From: Dasypus novemcinctus
Taxonomy: Eukaryota; Chordata; Mammalia; Cingulata; Dasypodidae
Length of the DNA: 64,000 nucleotides
Reading direction: 5' to 3'
NCBI RefSeq assembly: GCF_030445035.2
Contig: NC_080702.1
Coordinates: 30,069,843 to 30,133,842, forward strand
The position numbers and the translations under genes are program-made. Shown here piece by piece: positions 30,165 through 61,829 of the stretch; position 1 is the first letter of the stretch, and each line of letters opens with the position of its first letter. The notes under the pieces were generated by a model. That model worked only from the letters and a program-made list of their open reading frames with translations, ran no database searches and was not told the origin of the DNA.

Positions 30165-31535
30165 ATTTCTTTTTTTTTAACAAATCAATTTTATTGATAC
30201 ATATTCATAAAGCATAAATCCATCTGAAGTGTACAATCAATGGTATTTGGTATAATCACACTGTTGTGTATTCATTGCCCCAGTCATTCTAGAGCACTTT
30301 CATTATTCCAATAACAATAATAAAAAACAAAAAACAAAAACTGATCACCTCTCAATCTCTATGTTTCTCCTGCTGTACATAGCTGCTATTCTGTTTCTGT
30401 CTCTCAGTTATTTGCATTACTATTTTGTAAAAACAGTCTTATATTTGAAATACTACCCATACTTGTATTTCATATGAGGTTTTGCTCTGCTATACAATTC
30501 TGTGTTACATTCTTTAGCTTTCCTTCTACAATATACAAGTCCTTAGACTTCCCTTTCTTTTTTTAAAAAAAAGATTTATTTTCTATTTATTTCTCTCCCC
30601 TAGTCCCCCCCTCCTGTTGTCTGCTCTCTGTGTCCATTCACTGTGTGTTTTTCTGTGTCCGCTTGTATTCTTGTCAGTGGCACTGGGAATCTGTATCTCT
30701 CTTTGTTGCATCATCTTGCTGTGTCAGCTCTCCGTGTGTGCAGTGCCACTTCTGGGCAGGCTGCACGTTTTTTGCGTGGGATGGCTCTCCTTACGCGACC
30801 CACTCCTTGCACGTGTGGCTCCCCTACACCGGGGGCACCCCTGCGTGGCATGGCACTCCTTGCACATATCAGCACTGCACGTGGGCCAGCTCCAAATGGG
30901 TCAGGAGTCCCTGGGTTTGAACCCTGGATCTCCCATGTGGTAGGCAGACACTCTATCCGTTGAGCCACATCCACTTCCCAGACTTTCCCTTTCAACCACA
31001 GTCATATCCATATAATAGCACTGCTAGTTACAAACACTACGATGTGCTTTCACATTTCTATTCATTTCCAAAGATTTACAAACAAGCTTTTTACCAGTTC
31101 TGCACAGATTAAGCCTCAGCTTTTCATTCTCTAACCTCATTCTGTTTTCTGGTGACCTATATTCTAATTATTAACTCCATGAGTTTACACAATATATTTA
31201 GTTCATAATAGCATGATAGCACAATCATACAACATTTGTCCTTTTGTGTCTGCCTTGCTTCACTCCACTGAATGTCCCCCAGGGTCATCCAAGTTGTCAT
31301 ATGCATCACAACCTCATTTCTTCTTACAGCTGCGTAATATTCCATCGTGAGTATATACCACAATTTGTTTATCCATTCATCAGTTGATGGACACCTGGTT
31401 GTTTCCATTTTTTGGCAATTGTGAGTAAGGCTGCTGTGAACATCGGTGTGCAGATGTCTGCTTGTGTCACTGCTCTCAGTTCTTCTGGGTACATGCCGAG
31501 TAGTGGTATTGCCAGGTCACATGGCCAGTCTTACT
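30165..31535 (-). mobile_element. L1 LINE 3' untranslated region and ORF2 end (antisense)
   Basis: ACAAATCAATTTTATTGATAC through to the reverse-strand ORF2 motif TMEYYAAVRRNE. It is split by a SINE at 30555-30982, and stops and frameshifts are present. Confidence 0.85.
30555..30982 (-). mobile_element. SINE (antisense) nested in L1
   Basis: Full element with flanking AGACTTCCCTTTC and AGACTTTCCCTTTC. Confidence 0.85.
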
Positions 31536-31539
31536 TTTC

Positions 31540-32180
31540 TTATTCTTGTTTAAAGTTGTAGTCTGTCTACCTCAGTCACCCTATTTCACTGGGTGTCCCT
31601 TCAGTTGAATCATCCTCTTTCCAGCTTCTGGACTCTCTCACTTGCTGTTATTTTTCTCTGGGTCTCAGATCCGGGGATTGGGAACTCTAAGGAGTGGCGG
31701 TTTCCCAAATGGTGGAGCGAGATGAGTTCCCCATCCCAGGGGCGAGGGCATGCTCTGGGCGGAAGTACAGGGGCACATCCCTGCTCCTGGTCTCCACACT
31801 TTTCCCCAGATTCAGAAGTAGGGCTCCTTGGGTCCAGAAAGACCAGGCACATATATGTGGGGCTGACTCGTCTCAGGATGGCTTGTGCTTTACCCTCTTC
31901 CCCGGTGGGCTCGTCAGCTTGTTTCAGGACTCCTCCCTGGTGCATTTGAGAGGAGTTCCAACCGCAGCTTTCCATTCAGGGAATCTCCCAGAGACACAGA
32001 TCTCACCCCACCTGGCTGCCATGGGTCCCAGCAAGGTTTTTGGTTCCAAAGAGGCAGATATATTGAGGCAGGGAGTGGAGGGGAATGGAGGCACGTTCAG
32101 ATGGCTATTTCCTGAGAATCTCCCATTTCTCTTTCTTTAGTACAGGAGTCAGCACACTGTAGTCTGGGGGCTAAATATGC
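31540..32180. other. Unassigned sequence
   Basis: Abuts the L1 at 30165 and may be a further part of a mobile element, but no landmark was recognised. No gene-like frame. Confidence 0.35.
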
Positions 32181-32186
32181 TGCTTG

Positions 32187-32206
32187 CAGTGTGTGTGTGT
32201 GTGTGT
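32187..32206 (+). repeat. (TG)n microsatellite
   Basis: An uninterrupted run of about nine GT units. Confidence 0.9.
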
Positions 32207-32264
32207 TGCAGCTAGTACAATATATAACCAGTATCTATATAAACAGATACTCTATATGTGATTT

Positions 32265-32658
32265 CTTTTTTTAAAAAGATTTATTTTATTTATTTTCTCC
32301 CCTTCTCCCCTGCCCAAGTTGTCTGTTCTCTGTGTCCATTTCCTGTGTGTTCTTTTGGTCTGCTTCTGTGTTTCTTTTTGTTGTGTCATCTTGCTGTATC
32401 AGCTCTCCGTGTGGGCGGCGCCACTCCTGGGCAGGCTGCGCTTTTCTCGCTCTGGGTGACTCTCCTTCCGGGGCGCTCTCCTTGCACGTGGGGCTCCCTA
32501 CGGGGGGGACACCCTTCGTGGCAGGGCACTCCTTGCGCACATCAGCACTGTGCATGGGCCAGCTCCACACGGGTCAAGGAGGCCCGAGTTTGAACCGCGG
32601 ACCTCCCGTGTGGTAGGCGGATGCCCTAACCACTGGGCCAAGTCCGCCTCCCTATAAG
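32265..32658 (-). mobile_element. SINE (antisense)
   Basis: TATATGTGATTTCT before and TATAAGTGATTTCT after flank a complete element. Confidence 0.88.
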
Positions 32659-32867
32659 TGATTTCTATATCACAAAGTCTAAAATATTTTCCATCTAACT
32701 CTTTACAGGAAAAGCTTGCTGACACTTCTTTAGCATATTTAAACACCACTGGGGGAAGATTCAGGAGACAAAGGAGATATTAATGGAGAAAGAGTCTCAA
32801 ACAGGCAGTGGGGGGTGGGATGCAGGCACAGAGGAAGGATTTGGTCTTGACCAAAGGAGATAATCCT

Positions 32868-33425
32868 CAGGAAGTGGAAGTGGCCAAGCGATTGGGCTCC
32901 TGTCTACCATAGGGGAGGTCCAGAGTTTGATACCCAGGGCCTCCTGGTGAAGGCGAGCTGGCCCACATGGTGAGCTGGCCCATGCAGAGTGTTGCCCCGT
33001 GCAGAGTGCTGCCCCACGCAGGAGAGCTGGCCCACATGGCAAGCTGGTACAAGCAGAGAGCTGGTGCAACAACATGACACAACAAAAACAGACATTGGTG
33101 TGGAGAAAGTGGCCATGGTGGCTGCTGGGGGCAGGGAGTGGGAGGAAGAGATGTGATGTGGGGGCATTTTCAGGACCTGGAGTTGTCCTGGGTGGTGCTG
33201 CAGGGACAGTTACTGGACATTGTATGTCCTCCCACGGCCCACTGGGTGGACTGTGGGAGAGTGTGGGCTATGATTTGGACCATTGACTCTGAGGTGCAGG
33301 GGTGCTCAGAGATGTATTCACCAAATGCAATGAATGTCTCATGATGATGGAGGAGGTTGTTGTTATGGGGGGAGGTGTGGGGTAGGGGGGGGTGTATATG
33401 TGGACCTCATTTTGTGAATGTAACA
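32868..33425 (+). mobile_element. SINE head followed by L1 3' end (sense)
   Basis: GGAAGTGGAAGTGGCCAAGCG head (to about 33090), then GGTGTGGAGAAAGTGGCCATGG and the rest of the common L1 3' end to an A-rich tail. Confidence 0.75.
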
Positions 33426-33439
33426 TTAAAAAAAAAAAA

Positions 33440-33682
33440 AGACCAAAAAAAAAGGAAGACACAGAGGAGAGACAATAAGAGGCGCAGCAGACCAGGGAGC
33501 TGAGGTGGTGCAAGAGATTGAGTGCCTCTCTCCCACACCAGATGGTCCCAGGAATGGTTCCTGGTGCTGCCTAAAGAGAAGAAAAGCAGACACAGAAGAA
33601 CACACAATGAATAGACACACAGAGCAGACAACGTGGGGTATGTGGGGGAGATAGATAAATAAATCTTAAGAAAAAGGAGGTA
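33440..33682 (+). mobile_element. SINE (second-head type)
   Basis: GAGGTGGTGCAAGAGATTGAG head, TGGTTCCTGGTGC B-box area and an AATAAATCTTAAG tail. Confidence 0.65.
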
Positions 33683-33689
33683 CCCCTCT

Positions 33690-34440
33690 GCTATTGTGGC
33701 AAAAGGGAGGAGGAGATGATGGAAATCAATGAAGGAAGGAAGCAAGGCCGAGTACAGATAAAGATATGTGTGTATGTGTATGGGAAGTCAGAAAATTGAG
33801 GAAGTTTCATCTACTGGTGTGTATTTTCTAATTAGGAGACAAGGTCTTCTGCTTTATGAAAAGGAAAAGGATTGATGGGTGATGGCCTTATAAGGATTGA
33901 AGAAGGAGGTGAAAAACAGGAACTCCTCAAGTGTGGGAAGTTGATAAGGGCTAGGGAAAGAGATTTCCAGGTAGCTTGGAGGCTCTTGTTTAGATCAAAA
34001 AGTATGAATTTATAATGGCTGCAAGCTGAGCAGCTATTATAAGGCAGTGATCTCATTGTCTTGAGGGAGGAATGGGAAAAAAAACAATGACATGCTTTGG
34101 GCTGCAAGTAACAGATTCTCTGACCCAAAATCGTTTCACAATAGGAATTTGTGACGTTTAATGACAACTCAAAACTGTCATAAAAGCTCAAAGAACCCCT
34201 ATGTTTCCACTCTTCCATTCCTACTCTTTCCATTATATCTTCCCTCCAAGATCATAGATTGACAACATTCAAAAGCAGGAAGTCATGACAGGTTCTCCTT
34301 GACTGTTTCTATTTTTATCAAGGAAAAAATTCTAGCAGGTCTTTCTTATGCTTTATTGGCTAGAACTGGTCCAAATGCCCACCCTCAACTAGCAAATGGG
34401 AATGAGGTCACCTTGGCTAGCTTAGAACGAGATTTCTCTA
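33690..34440. other. Unassigned or decayed repeat sequence
   Basis: A/G-rich sequence reminiscent of ancient repeats (GAGGAAGTTTCATCTACTGG). No gene supported. Confidence 0.35.
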
Positions 34441-34442
34441 CC

Positions 34443-34640
34443 TAAGCATCTTTGACATTTGGGCATGGACAATTCTTTGCTGAGCACGCAGGAGGTTTAG
34501 CAGTATCCCTGGTTTCTTACCCACTAGGTGCCAGAAGCACGCCCTTCTGCAGTAGTGACAACCAAAAATGTTTCAAGACACCAACAAACGTCAAGGGGCA
34601 GGAGGCAAAGTTACCCCTGGTTGAGAACTATTGGCTTAGA
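34443..34640 (-). mobile_element. MER20-like DNA transposon fragment
   Basis: GGAGGTTTAGCAGTATCCCTGG, ACCCACTAGGTGCCAGAAGC, TGACAACCAAAAATGTTTC and CTGGTTGAGAACTA. Family name from memory. Confidence 0.65.
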
Positions 34641-34976
34641 TCAATCTCAGTTGACCCCTGGGTCCAGAAACTTAGCTGCCCCAAATCTGAAAACAATGAA
34701 GAGCCTATTAAACAGGAAAACTGAGTGGCGGTGTTGGCAGCTGTGCCAACCATCCATGGGTCTGCCATAGCTGGATCAACCCTGGGTTGAGGTTTTCCTG
34801 GGTAAGTGTAGAATGAGGCGAGGGAACAAACGTGTTGAAAGTATGGGGGAAATCATCTGACATGGTGGATGCCAAGGTTTAGGGTGGATAGGAAAGGAGA
34901 TGAAGCCAGGAGGAAGCAGATGGCTTGGGAGAAGCTGATGGTTTGAGGGGATGGGTGACTTTAAAGAGCAAGTTTA

Positions 34977-35839
34977 GGGAAGCGGATGTGGCTCAAGTGA
35001 TAGAGCTTTTGCCTACCATATGGGAGGACCTGGGTTCAATCTTTGGAGCCTCCTGGTGGAAAAGAAGAAGAGAAAGCAGGCCTGTGAGGTGAGCCAGTGC
35101 CTGTGCGAGTGCCCGTGTGGTGAGCCAGTGCCCCACGCAAGTGAGTCATGCAGCAAGATGATGACGCATCAAAAGAGAGATGAAGGGAAGCGGACTTGGC
35201 CCAGTGGATAGGGCATCCATCTACCACATGGGAGGTCCACGGTTCAAACCCCAGGCCTCCTTGACCCGTGTGGAGCTGGCCCATGCGCAGTGCTGATGCG
35301 TGCAAGGAGAGCCCTGCCATGTAGGGGTGTCCCCCACATAGGGGAGCTCCACGGGCAAGGAGTGCACCCCGTAAGGAAAGCCGCCCAGCGCGAAAGAAAG
35401 TGCAGTCTGCCCAGGAGTGGCACCGCACATATGGAGAACTGACGCAGCGAGACGATGCAACAAAAAGAAACACAGATTCCCATGCCGCTGACAACAACAG
35501 AAGTGGACAAAGACGACGCAGCAAATGGACACAGAGAACAGACAACTGGGGTGGGAGGGGAAAGGGGAGAGGAATAAATGAAATATATCTTAAAAAAAAG
35601 TATTAAAAAAAAAAAGTATTAAAAAAGAGAGAGAGAGCTGAAGGGGAGAGACAAGGTGAAGCGCAGCAGAGACCAGAACTGAGGTGGTGCAAGAGACAGG
35701 GAATCTCTCTCCACATCAGAGGTCTCCAGGATTGAATCCCAGTGAATCCTAGAGGAGAGAAAATGAGAAGACAACACAGACAGTAAAAACAGCAGGGTGG
35801 GAGGAGGGGAAGGGGGAAAAAGAAATAAATCTTAAAAAA
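34977..35839 (+). mobile_element. Two-headed SINE split by another SINE
   Basis: The outer element runs 34977-35186 and 35626-35839. AAAGAGCAAGTTTA is duplicated at 34963-34976 and 35840-35853. Confidence 0.85.
35187..35625 (+). mobile_element. SINE inserted inside a SINE
   Basis: GGGAAGCGGACTTGGCCCAG head, full body and A-rich tail. It interrupts the outer element, whose uninterrupted form is seen at 47410. Confidence 0.85.
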
Positions 35840-36147
35840 AAAGAGCAAGTTTAGAAGAGGTGAGAGTAAGAACAGGTCTTGGAAGGGGACTCCTCAGTTA
35901 CAAAAAAGAAAATAAATGTTTGCAATGGTCATGGTTGGGGTGTCCAGGGATAAGCACTGCCTGAATATATCGTTGCAAAGAGAAATCCAATTCAACGCAT
36001 TTATTGAGAGCCTGTTACGCAGCACAAACATGTCAGGAAGTAAAGAGTAAACATTTTCCCCAAATATGATATACAATGAGCCTCCCTGACCTCAGCTTTG
36101 TTCTTCATGATGGCAGCCAGATCCACAGGGTTGACTATTGTAGTTTT

Positions 36148-36610
36148 TTAAATAAAATTTTATTGAAGTATGTCATCCATGCAGGGACATACATAAACAA
36201 TACGTGTATAACAAAAGTTGCGATCTTACAGAACAAACATGCATATCAGCATACAAAGCCCCATACATCTCCCACCACCAGCATTTGCATTGTTGTGAAA
36301 CATTTGTTACAACCCAGGAAAGAGCATCATCAAAATATTACTACTAACTATTGCCCATATCTTACATTTGGTGTATTTTCCCCCCTGACCTACCTGATTA
36401 TTAACACCATGTACTAGTATTATACATTTGTTACAGTTCATGGGAGAATATTCTCATATTTGTTCTGTTAACCACAGTCCATCTTCCACCGCTGGATTCC
36501 CTGTGTTATACAGTCCCATGCTTTGTACAATTCACTCAAAGTGCACACTCAGTGGCTCTCATTTTCATCGCAGAGTTGTGTTGTTCATGTTTTCTTCTCA
36601 TTTGCCCTGA
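36148..36610 (-). mobile_element. L1-derived fragment (antisense)
   Basis: AAAATTTTATTGAAGTATGTC, then the landmarks shared with 345-547, and on to AACCACAGTCCATCTTCC. Confidence 0.6.
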
Positions 36611-36859
36611 TTAAAAAATCCCCCCCCAAAGATATTTAGATTAAAGGTGGATGTAAGGAAATAAAAATCAGAAAGAGCAAGATTAAAGTCAGAGAATGAC
36701 CATCTAGCAGGCAGGGATGGCACAATCTCCTGGCATTTTAGAAACTTAGGGCAGGTGTGATCTACTTCAGCTTAGGGTCAAAGGGCTTCTCAACAATCTT
36801 GAATGAAGAATTCTCCCCTTTGAAAAACTTTCAGAGATAGTGTCTCACTCCAGACTTTC

Positions 36860-37015
36860 AGCACCCTGAGTGGTTTATCTTTCTATGAAGAAGGCTAGAC
36901 TCTAAGTTCTGGGGAAGCAGGGACACCGTGGGCTTGTCTTTCTTTTGTATGCCCACTGCCTAGCAGAGCTCAACACGTTGTAGAACTCAACAAATATTCT
37001 CTTTGTTCCCCACAA
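36860..37015 (+). mobile_element. L2 LINE 3' fragment
   Basis: GGCTAGACTCTAAGTTCTGGG and CCCACTGCCTAGCAGAGC, AACTCAACAAATATT. Confidence 0.55.
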
Positions 37016-38250
37016 GTTACATCCTGGAGCTCAATATGGGAACCAGAACCTCTCATGGTTCCCACGGGTATAGCTTCTAGAGGTGCAGGCAAGAGATATG
37101 CCTAGTTACAAGAGTCAAAGCCACAATACCTTCAAGTTTATGGTTCACTCACAGAACTCCCTGTCCAGGTGCAATTGACCAGCCAAGCATGATTTTACTT
37201 TTAAGTAGTATTGCTTGGTTATACATATGACCGTCCATCTTTACCAAGTTTCCAGGAGAACAGAGCCAGAAAGTTAACACAAGATCCAATTTATCCACAG
37301 AGAAAGGGAAAAGGTTTTGTTAACTCTATTCACATCCTGTGCCTAGAAAAACAAAAGCTTAAGAGATTCTTCTATTATTTAAAGCTGATGCACTGCTTAA
37401 AAGGAGACTTATTGTTTTCATTTTATATTTTCTCTTTTCAAAGATACATTCATTCAGTTTCCACAACGTCAGGTAATCAGAAAATGTTTCCTCAATTTAT
37501 TGTGGAGACCCAGTAGTTAGAGAGCTGGCAGCTTTGGGAAGTATTTTGAATTAGTTGGAAATCTTTTACAGGCCACAGTCAATTGTCAGCATCTACCACA
37601 ATTTTACTCTTACTGAAAACGATTAAGCCTAATATTCACCAAAATTTCTCCAGTCACCTGACATGCACTATGACCTTTCTCCTGGTCTCTTTTCCTCTGG
37701 GACCTCAGAAATTTAGTGTAACTTAAAACTCACCATATTCTTTTTTTTTTTTTTAATTTTATTTATTTTTAAAAGATACATAGATCACAACCATAATCTA
37801 AAGTTCTTTGGTTAGTGGATGTAATCGGTATTCACTTGGGAGGCTGGACACCAAACAAGATAGAGAGGGAGTTTATGGATTTACAGTTTTGGAGCCCATC
37901 TGTTCGTCCAGATGTGTCCAAAATGTTCTCTCTTCTCCCCCAAAAAGGCAAATAAGGGAGAGCTATAGAAAGAAGTCTCAGGTAGTATTGTAAGCTCAAT
38001 TCTTCGTGCATTGAGCTTGAGTTAGCACAACAAAAGAGCAGAGCATACCAGCCACCCAGTTCCAGAGGTGCTGATACAGATCAAAGCCAGAGCTCTCTGC
38101 CCAAGGTGCTCAAATGACCAATTCCTGAGGCATCAGGATTTCAAAGAGAGAAGGAGTCTATTGCCAAGCACGAACAAGGAGATCAGATGGCCTCGGGGCC
38201 TAAAATCTGTCTCCCCAAACTGCAATAACTCTGAGAATTTTATAGGCTCA
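37016..38250. other. Unassigned intergenic sequence
   Basis: AT-rich sequence with a poly-T stretch at 37740. The part from about 38000 onward seems to belong to the LTR-like element cut by the L1 at 38265. No gene seen. Confidence 0.35.
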
Positions 38251-38264
38251 AAAGACAGGCAGTG

Positions 38265-39060
38265 GCCTTTCTACACATGCCTCTTCTGTCACTTTTCCTG
38301 AACCTGTGGTTGGCGCTGGGGTTGTTGTATGCTCAGGAGACTAGAATCTCTGGGCTGCCCATGTGCCAGCTGTGCCCTGAGTCTCAGCAGAGTTGTGACT
38401 CCTACCCTCTGGTTCATTGGACTTATCCAGGTCAGATAACAGAGAGGTGAGGACGGTCAACCACCACACCAGGGAGCCAAGAGTGCCTACAACTGCAAGC
38501 AGGAGAATCCCATCCGTCAGCCGTGTGGGACCTAAGCCCCCTTTCGGTTTAGAGGTGGAGTGGACATCGCCATCCCAAGGTCCACAGGATGGAGGAATAA
38601 AATATGGATTAGAGTGGACTTACCAGTATTCTACTATAGAACTATTGTGACTCTAGCAATGGAAGAAATTGTATCATTGATGTGGAGACAGTGGCCATGG
38701 GAGTTGCTGAGGGCAGGGGGAGGGAAGAAGAGATATGACATGGGGGTATTTTCAGGACTTGGATTTGTCCTAAATGATATTGCAGGGACAGATGCTGGAT
38801 ATTATATTTCCTGCCATAACCCACTGAATGGACTGGGGGAGAGTGTAAACTACAATGTAAACTATAATCCACGTGGTGCAGCAGTGCTCCAAAATGTATT
38901 CACCAAGTGCAATGAATGTGCCTCAATGATGAAAGAGGTTGTTGAGGTGGGAGGGGTGGGGGGTGTGGAGAGTGATATATGGGGACCTCATATATTTTTT
39001 AAGGTAACATTTTGTGTGATCTATGTATCTTTTAAAAATAAATAAAAAATATATTTAAAA
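38265..39060 (+). mobile_element. L1 3' end (sense) with near-perfect target duplication
   Basis: About 800 bases, from CTACACATGCCTCTTCTGTC through the common 3' end to the A-rich tail. AAAAGACAGGCAG before and AAAAGATAGGCAG after differ at one base. Confidence 0.85.
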
Positions 39061-39069
39061 AAAGATAGG

Positions 39070-39480
39070 CAGATTTTAAAATAATAAGTATAGTGACTCG
39101 AGATGATGAAGTTAGAGATCATCTAATTACTGAGCATGTGCAGGCTGATTACATGCCTAGCCACAGAACATATGTAAGACAATGGCAGCCTTAACACGAT
39201 GATGGGTGTGATTTTTAGAATTATTATGAGGTATTGGCTGCTTACAGGTTATGGTTTAAGCTCCTGCACAAGTCACGTGGGCCAATTTTGGTTAGATCTA
39301 GCTTTGTCTAGGAAGATGGCCTAGGAATTGGGGTGGGTTAGTTCTGACTCGAGTTGCTTCCTTCATAAACACCAAGGACTGTCTTCATAATCACAAGACT
39401 CCAAAGTTGTAAAACAGGATAAGGGGGTACAAAGCCGGGCCAGTCAGCAGTTATCATGAGACTTTTACAGTTGCAGGATA
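39070..39480. mobile_element. LTR-like sequence interrupted by L1 and SINE
   Basis: Continues the sequence before the L1 and resumes at 39906, where it shares blocks with 17340-17405. Probably one dispersed LTR family. Confidence 0.4.
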
Positions 39481-39494
39481 AAGGTTATTATAGG

Positions 39495-39892
39495 GTGGCG
39501 GACTTGGCCCAGTGGTTAGGACGTCCGTCTATCACATGGGAGGTCCGTGGTTCAAACCCCAGGCCTCCTTGACCCGTGTGGAGCTGGCCCATGCACAGTG
39601 CTGATGCGCGCAAGGAGTGCCGTGCCACGCAGGGGTGTCCCCCGCGTAGGGGAGCTCCTCACGCAAGGAGTGCGCCCCGTAAGGAGAGCCGCCCAGTGCA
39701 AAAGAAAGTGCAGCCTGCCCAGGAATGGTGCTGCACACATGGAGAGCTGACACAACAAAATGACGCAAGAAAAAGAGACACAGATTCCCGTGCCGCTGAC
39801 AACAACAGAAGCGGACAAAGAAGACGCAGCAAATAGACACAGAGAACAGACAACTGGGGTGGGGGGGAAGAGGAGAGAAATAAATAAATAAA
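39495..39892 (+). mobile_element. SINE with 14-bp target duplication
   Basis: GTGGCGGACTTGGCCCAGTGG head. AAAGGTTATTATAG lies on both sides, before the head (near 39480) and after the tail (near 39902). Confidence 0.9.
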
Positions 39893-39917
39893 TCTTAAAA
39901 AAAGGTTATTATAGTTA

Positions 39918-41100
39918 TACAATTATTATCAAAATCGAGGTATTTGGGTAACAGGTCAGTGAGTTTTAGTAATTTCAGGTATTTAATTTTGGCTGTTCTA
40001 CAAAATACCAGAAAGTAAAAAGGCATCTATATAATGATTCAGTAATCATAATTATTTAAGTCTTAACTTCTTGGCTGCAGTATCCTCTCTGTAACTGGGC
40101 CATCTCTTTCACCAGGAAGCTCCCATTACACTCTGCATTCTTTCCCTATAATTATTTAGAGCATCTGGTGTGGGATTCATCTCCTGAAGCCCATTCCATT
40201 GTGTCCACCGGCTTTTTTGGGCTCACTTCCACCTGTCTATGGATTAGTAGGAGTTGGGGGGATGCTGACATTTTTCTTCTGTGCTTATAAGTCTCCCCCA
40301 GTGGGCTTCTACTTTAAATGCAGTGCTGGTTTTGGAGGAGCTCAGCTCCTGGCTAAAATCCTATGCTCCAAAGGCTTTTATCTGGCAGGTCTCATGGGAA
40401 AAAGCTGTCCACCCCACCTCAGACTTGATGCACCCTCAATGCATTGCCACCTCTGAAGGGAGTTGCAGTCAAGGACCCAGGTTCCCCTGCAGGTCATGTT
40501 TTAGTGCATATCTGCAGTTCCCGGACCAGGCACCTCTGCTGAGATCTCCTCATCAGGAGAGGAAGAGCTTAGATACTAGCCGTCCTATCACCCTGGACCC
40601 TGGGTCCAAAAAAATGGCAAGACCCTTTTGTTCGGGGATGCCTGAGCAGCGAGATGATCCCCACATCAGTGTTTATCTATCTGAGCCTCACCTAGAGGCG
40701 TGTGTGTGTGTGAAAATGGAATGGGAGGGCAGAGTCTAGACTTTCTCCAGGTCAACCTCTTGCTTATACTGTTGCAGTGATGAAACACTTGACTGTTACT
40801 TTCAGCTGGGCTTGTTGTCTTAATCAGCTACTCCAACACCTGCTAGCTCAGCCCAGCGGCCTCAGTGCAGCTCAGCTTTTGACAGTGGTACATCTTGCCC
40901 CTGCCTCTTCGCAAGGGAAGAGCATGTGCAGAAACCAGCTCAGGCACTGTTAGTGAGCAGGGAGGAGTGAACGAAGGACAATGTCGTGAGAATGAGGAAC
41001 TCAAGCAAGGTTATCAGGAATAGAAAACTTCCTTCTACCCTCCAAGAAAGGCAGCTTGCTATAAACAAAGAGAGGAAGTGTGGGGTGTCAAGGGGGGGAA
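39918..41100. other. LTR-like end, then unassigned sequence
   Basis: 39960-40080 belongs to the family at 17340. The remainder shows no recognised repeat. The missing last ADGRE3 exon and 3' untranslated region could lie in or beyond here. Confidence 0.35.
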
Positions 41101-41129
41101 ACATTAGAATAGACCACAAGTCCCCTTAC

Positions 41130-60336
<19,207 letters not shown>

Positions 60337-60364
60337 CTGAGGAAATAGAAAAATTAAGTCTTTA

Positions 60365-61050
60365 TAGGTGCTGGCATTCAGTTGGGCTCTGAATCTCAAA
60401 AGAGTTGCGACACCTACTCTCCAGTTCATTGAACTCACCCCAGGACAACTAACAAGGAGATGATGATGGACAACGACCATCTCAAGGAACAGAGAGCCTA
60501 CAACTGCAAACAAGAGAGTTCCCTCCCTCTGCCCATGGGATCGAAGCCCCCTCTCAACTAGAGATGGAGTCACCATCCCTGAATCCTCAGGATTGGGGGA
60601 TGAAGGTGGACTAGAGTAGACTTACTGTTATTCTACTATAGGCTTATTATTATTCTAGGAATGGAAGAACTTTTATCATTGACGTGGAGGCCAGTGGCCA
60701 CTGGAGATTCTGAGGGGAGGGAGAGGGGGAAAAGAGGTGTAATATGAGGGCATTTTTGGGACTTTGGAATTGTCTTGAATAACTTTGCAATGACACAGAT
60801 ACAGACCATTATATATTTTGCCATAACTTACAAAATTGTGCGGGAGCTAGTTTAAACTACAATGTAAACTATAATCCATACGTAGCGGTAATGTGCCAAT
60901 AGGTTTCCGTCGATTGTAACAAACGTACCACCCTAATGAAGGATGTTGTTAATGTGGGAAGGTATGGGAGGGGGAGGGAGTGGGGCATATGGGAATCCCC
61001 CACATTTTTTAGCTATGTGTTACGTAATCTAAATATCTTTAAAAAAAGTG
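60365..61050 (+). mobile_element. Older L1 3' end (sense)
   Basis: CTACTCTCCAGTTCATTGAAC, TTTAAACTACAATGTAAAC and TTAATGTGGGAAGGTATGGG. It resembles the copy at 5130. Confidence 0.7.
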
Positions 61051-61289
61051 TTGGCATTCCCAAATGTGAAATGTGGCAGAATGTTAAAATTGATGATTCT
61101 GGGTATCCAGGGGAGAAGTGTTTGTTGGAGTTCTCTGTATGGGTTTTGTATTATTTTTGTAAATTTGAAATCATTTAAAAATAAAATATTTAAAGAAAAG
61201 GAACTCAGAGCGGAACGATTAAGCAAGGTTCAGGTGTTAAGAACAAGCAATTTCTTTGAAAAGCCTCTAAATAAGAAAACAAATACAAG

Positions 61290-61372
61290 GACGCAGGTGT
61301 AGCTCAGTGGTTGAGCGCCTCCTTCCCTGTATGAGGTCCGGGGTTCAAGCCCTGGTACCTACTAAAAATATA
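61290..61372 (+). mobile_element. Short SINE
   Basis: GGACGCAGGTGTAGCTCAGTGG head region and GGGGTTCAAGCCC B box. Confidence 0.8.
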
Positions 61373-61399
61373 TTTATTTATTTATTTATACAAAATCAA

Positions 61400-61745
61400 G
61401 ACAAAATGTGTTACTCTATGTTCCTTCCCCGTCTCTCCCACAATTTCTCAAGGAGAACCTTCCTTCCCCACACCTGCCACAGCCCCCTCATCTCCACACC
61501 CGTCCTCAGGAACTTGCTGGGAAATTCATCTTCCTTCCACGCTCTTCCCATGCAAATCCAACTCATCTTCCAGACCGAGCTCAAATCCAGCCTTCGCTCT
61601 CCCACTTCCCATCCTGACACTTCTTTCTCTGACCTGATATTTCAAGTGCAGCCCCTGCCAAACTGATGAGAATTTAACCACCTAATTGTTTCATGTGAAT
61701 TGAATCCTATTTTCCCAATAGACTATAAACTCCTGGAGGGCTTTT
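61400..61745 (+). mobile_element. L2 LINE 3' region
   Basis: TCTTCCAGACCGAGCTCAAA, AGACTATAAACTCCTGGAGG. Confidence 0.55.
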
Positions 61746-61829
61746 TGAATACAGCATCACATTTTTGAGGTTCACCCATGTTGTAGCACATATCACAGCT
61801 TCATTCCTGTTTATTGCTGGTACTAATTC

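Noticed and set aside
37420-37480. Possible last ADGRE3 exon, - strand reading EKRKYK
   Set aside because: Only a KRKY resemblance to the remembered human C-terminus. There is no good acceptor before it and the frame runs on past the expected stop.
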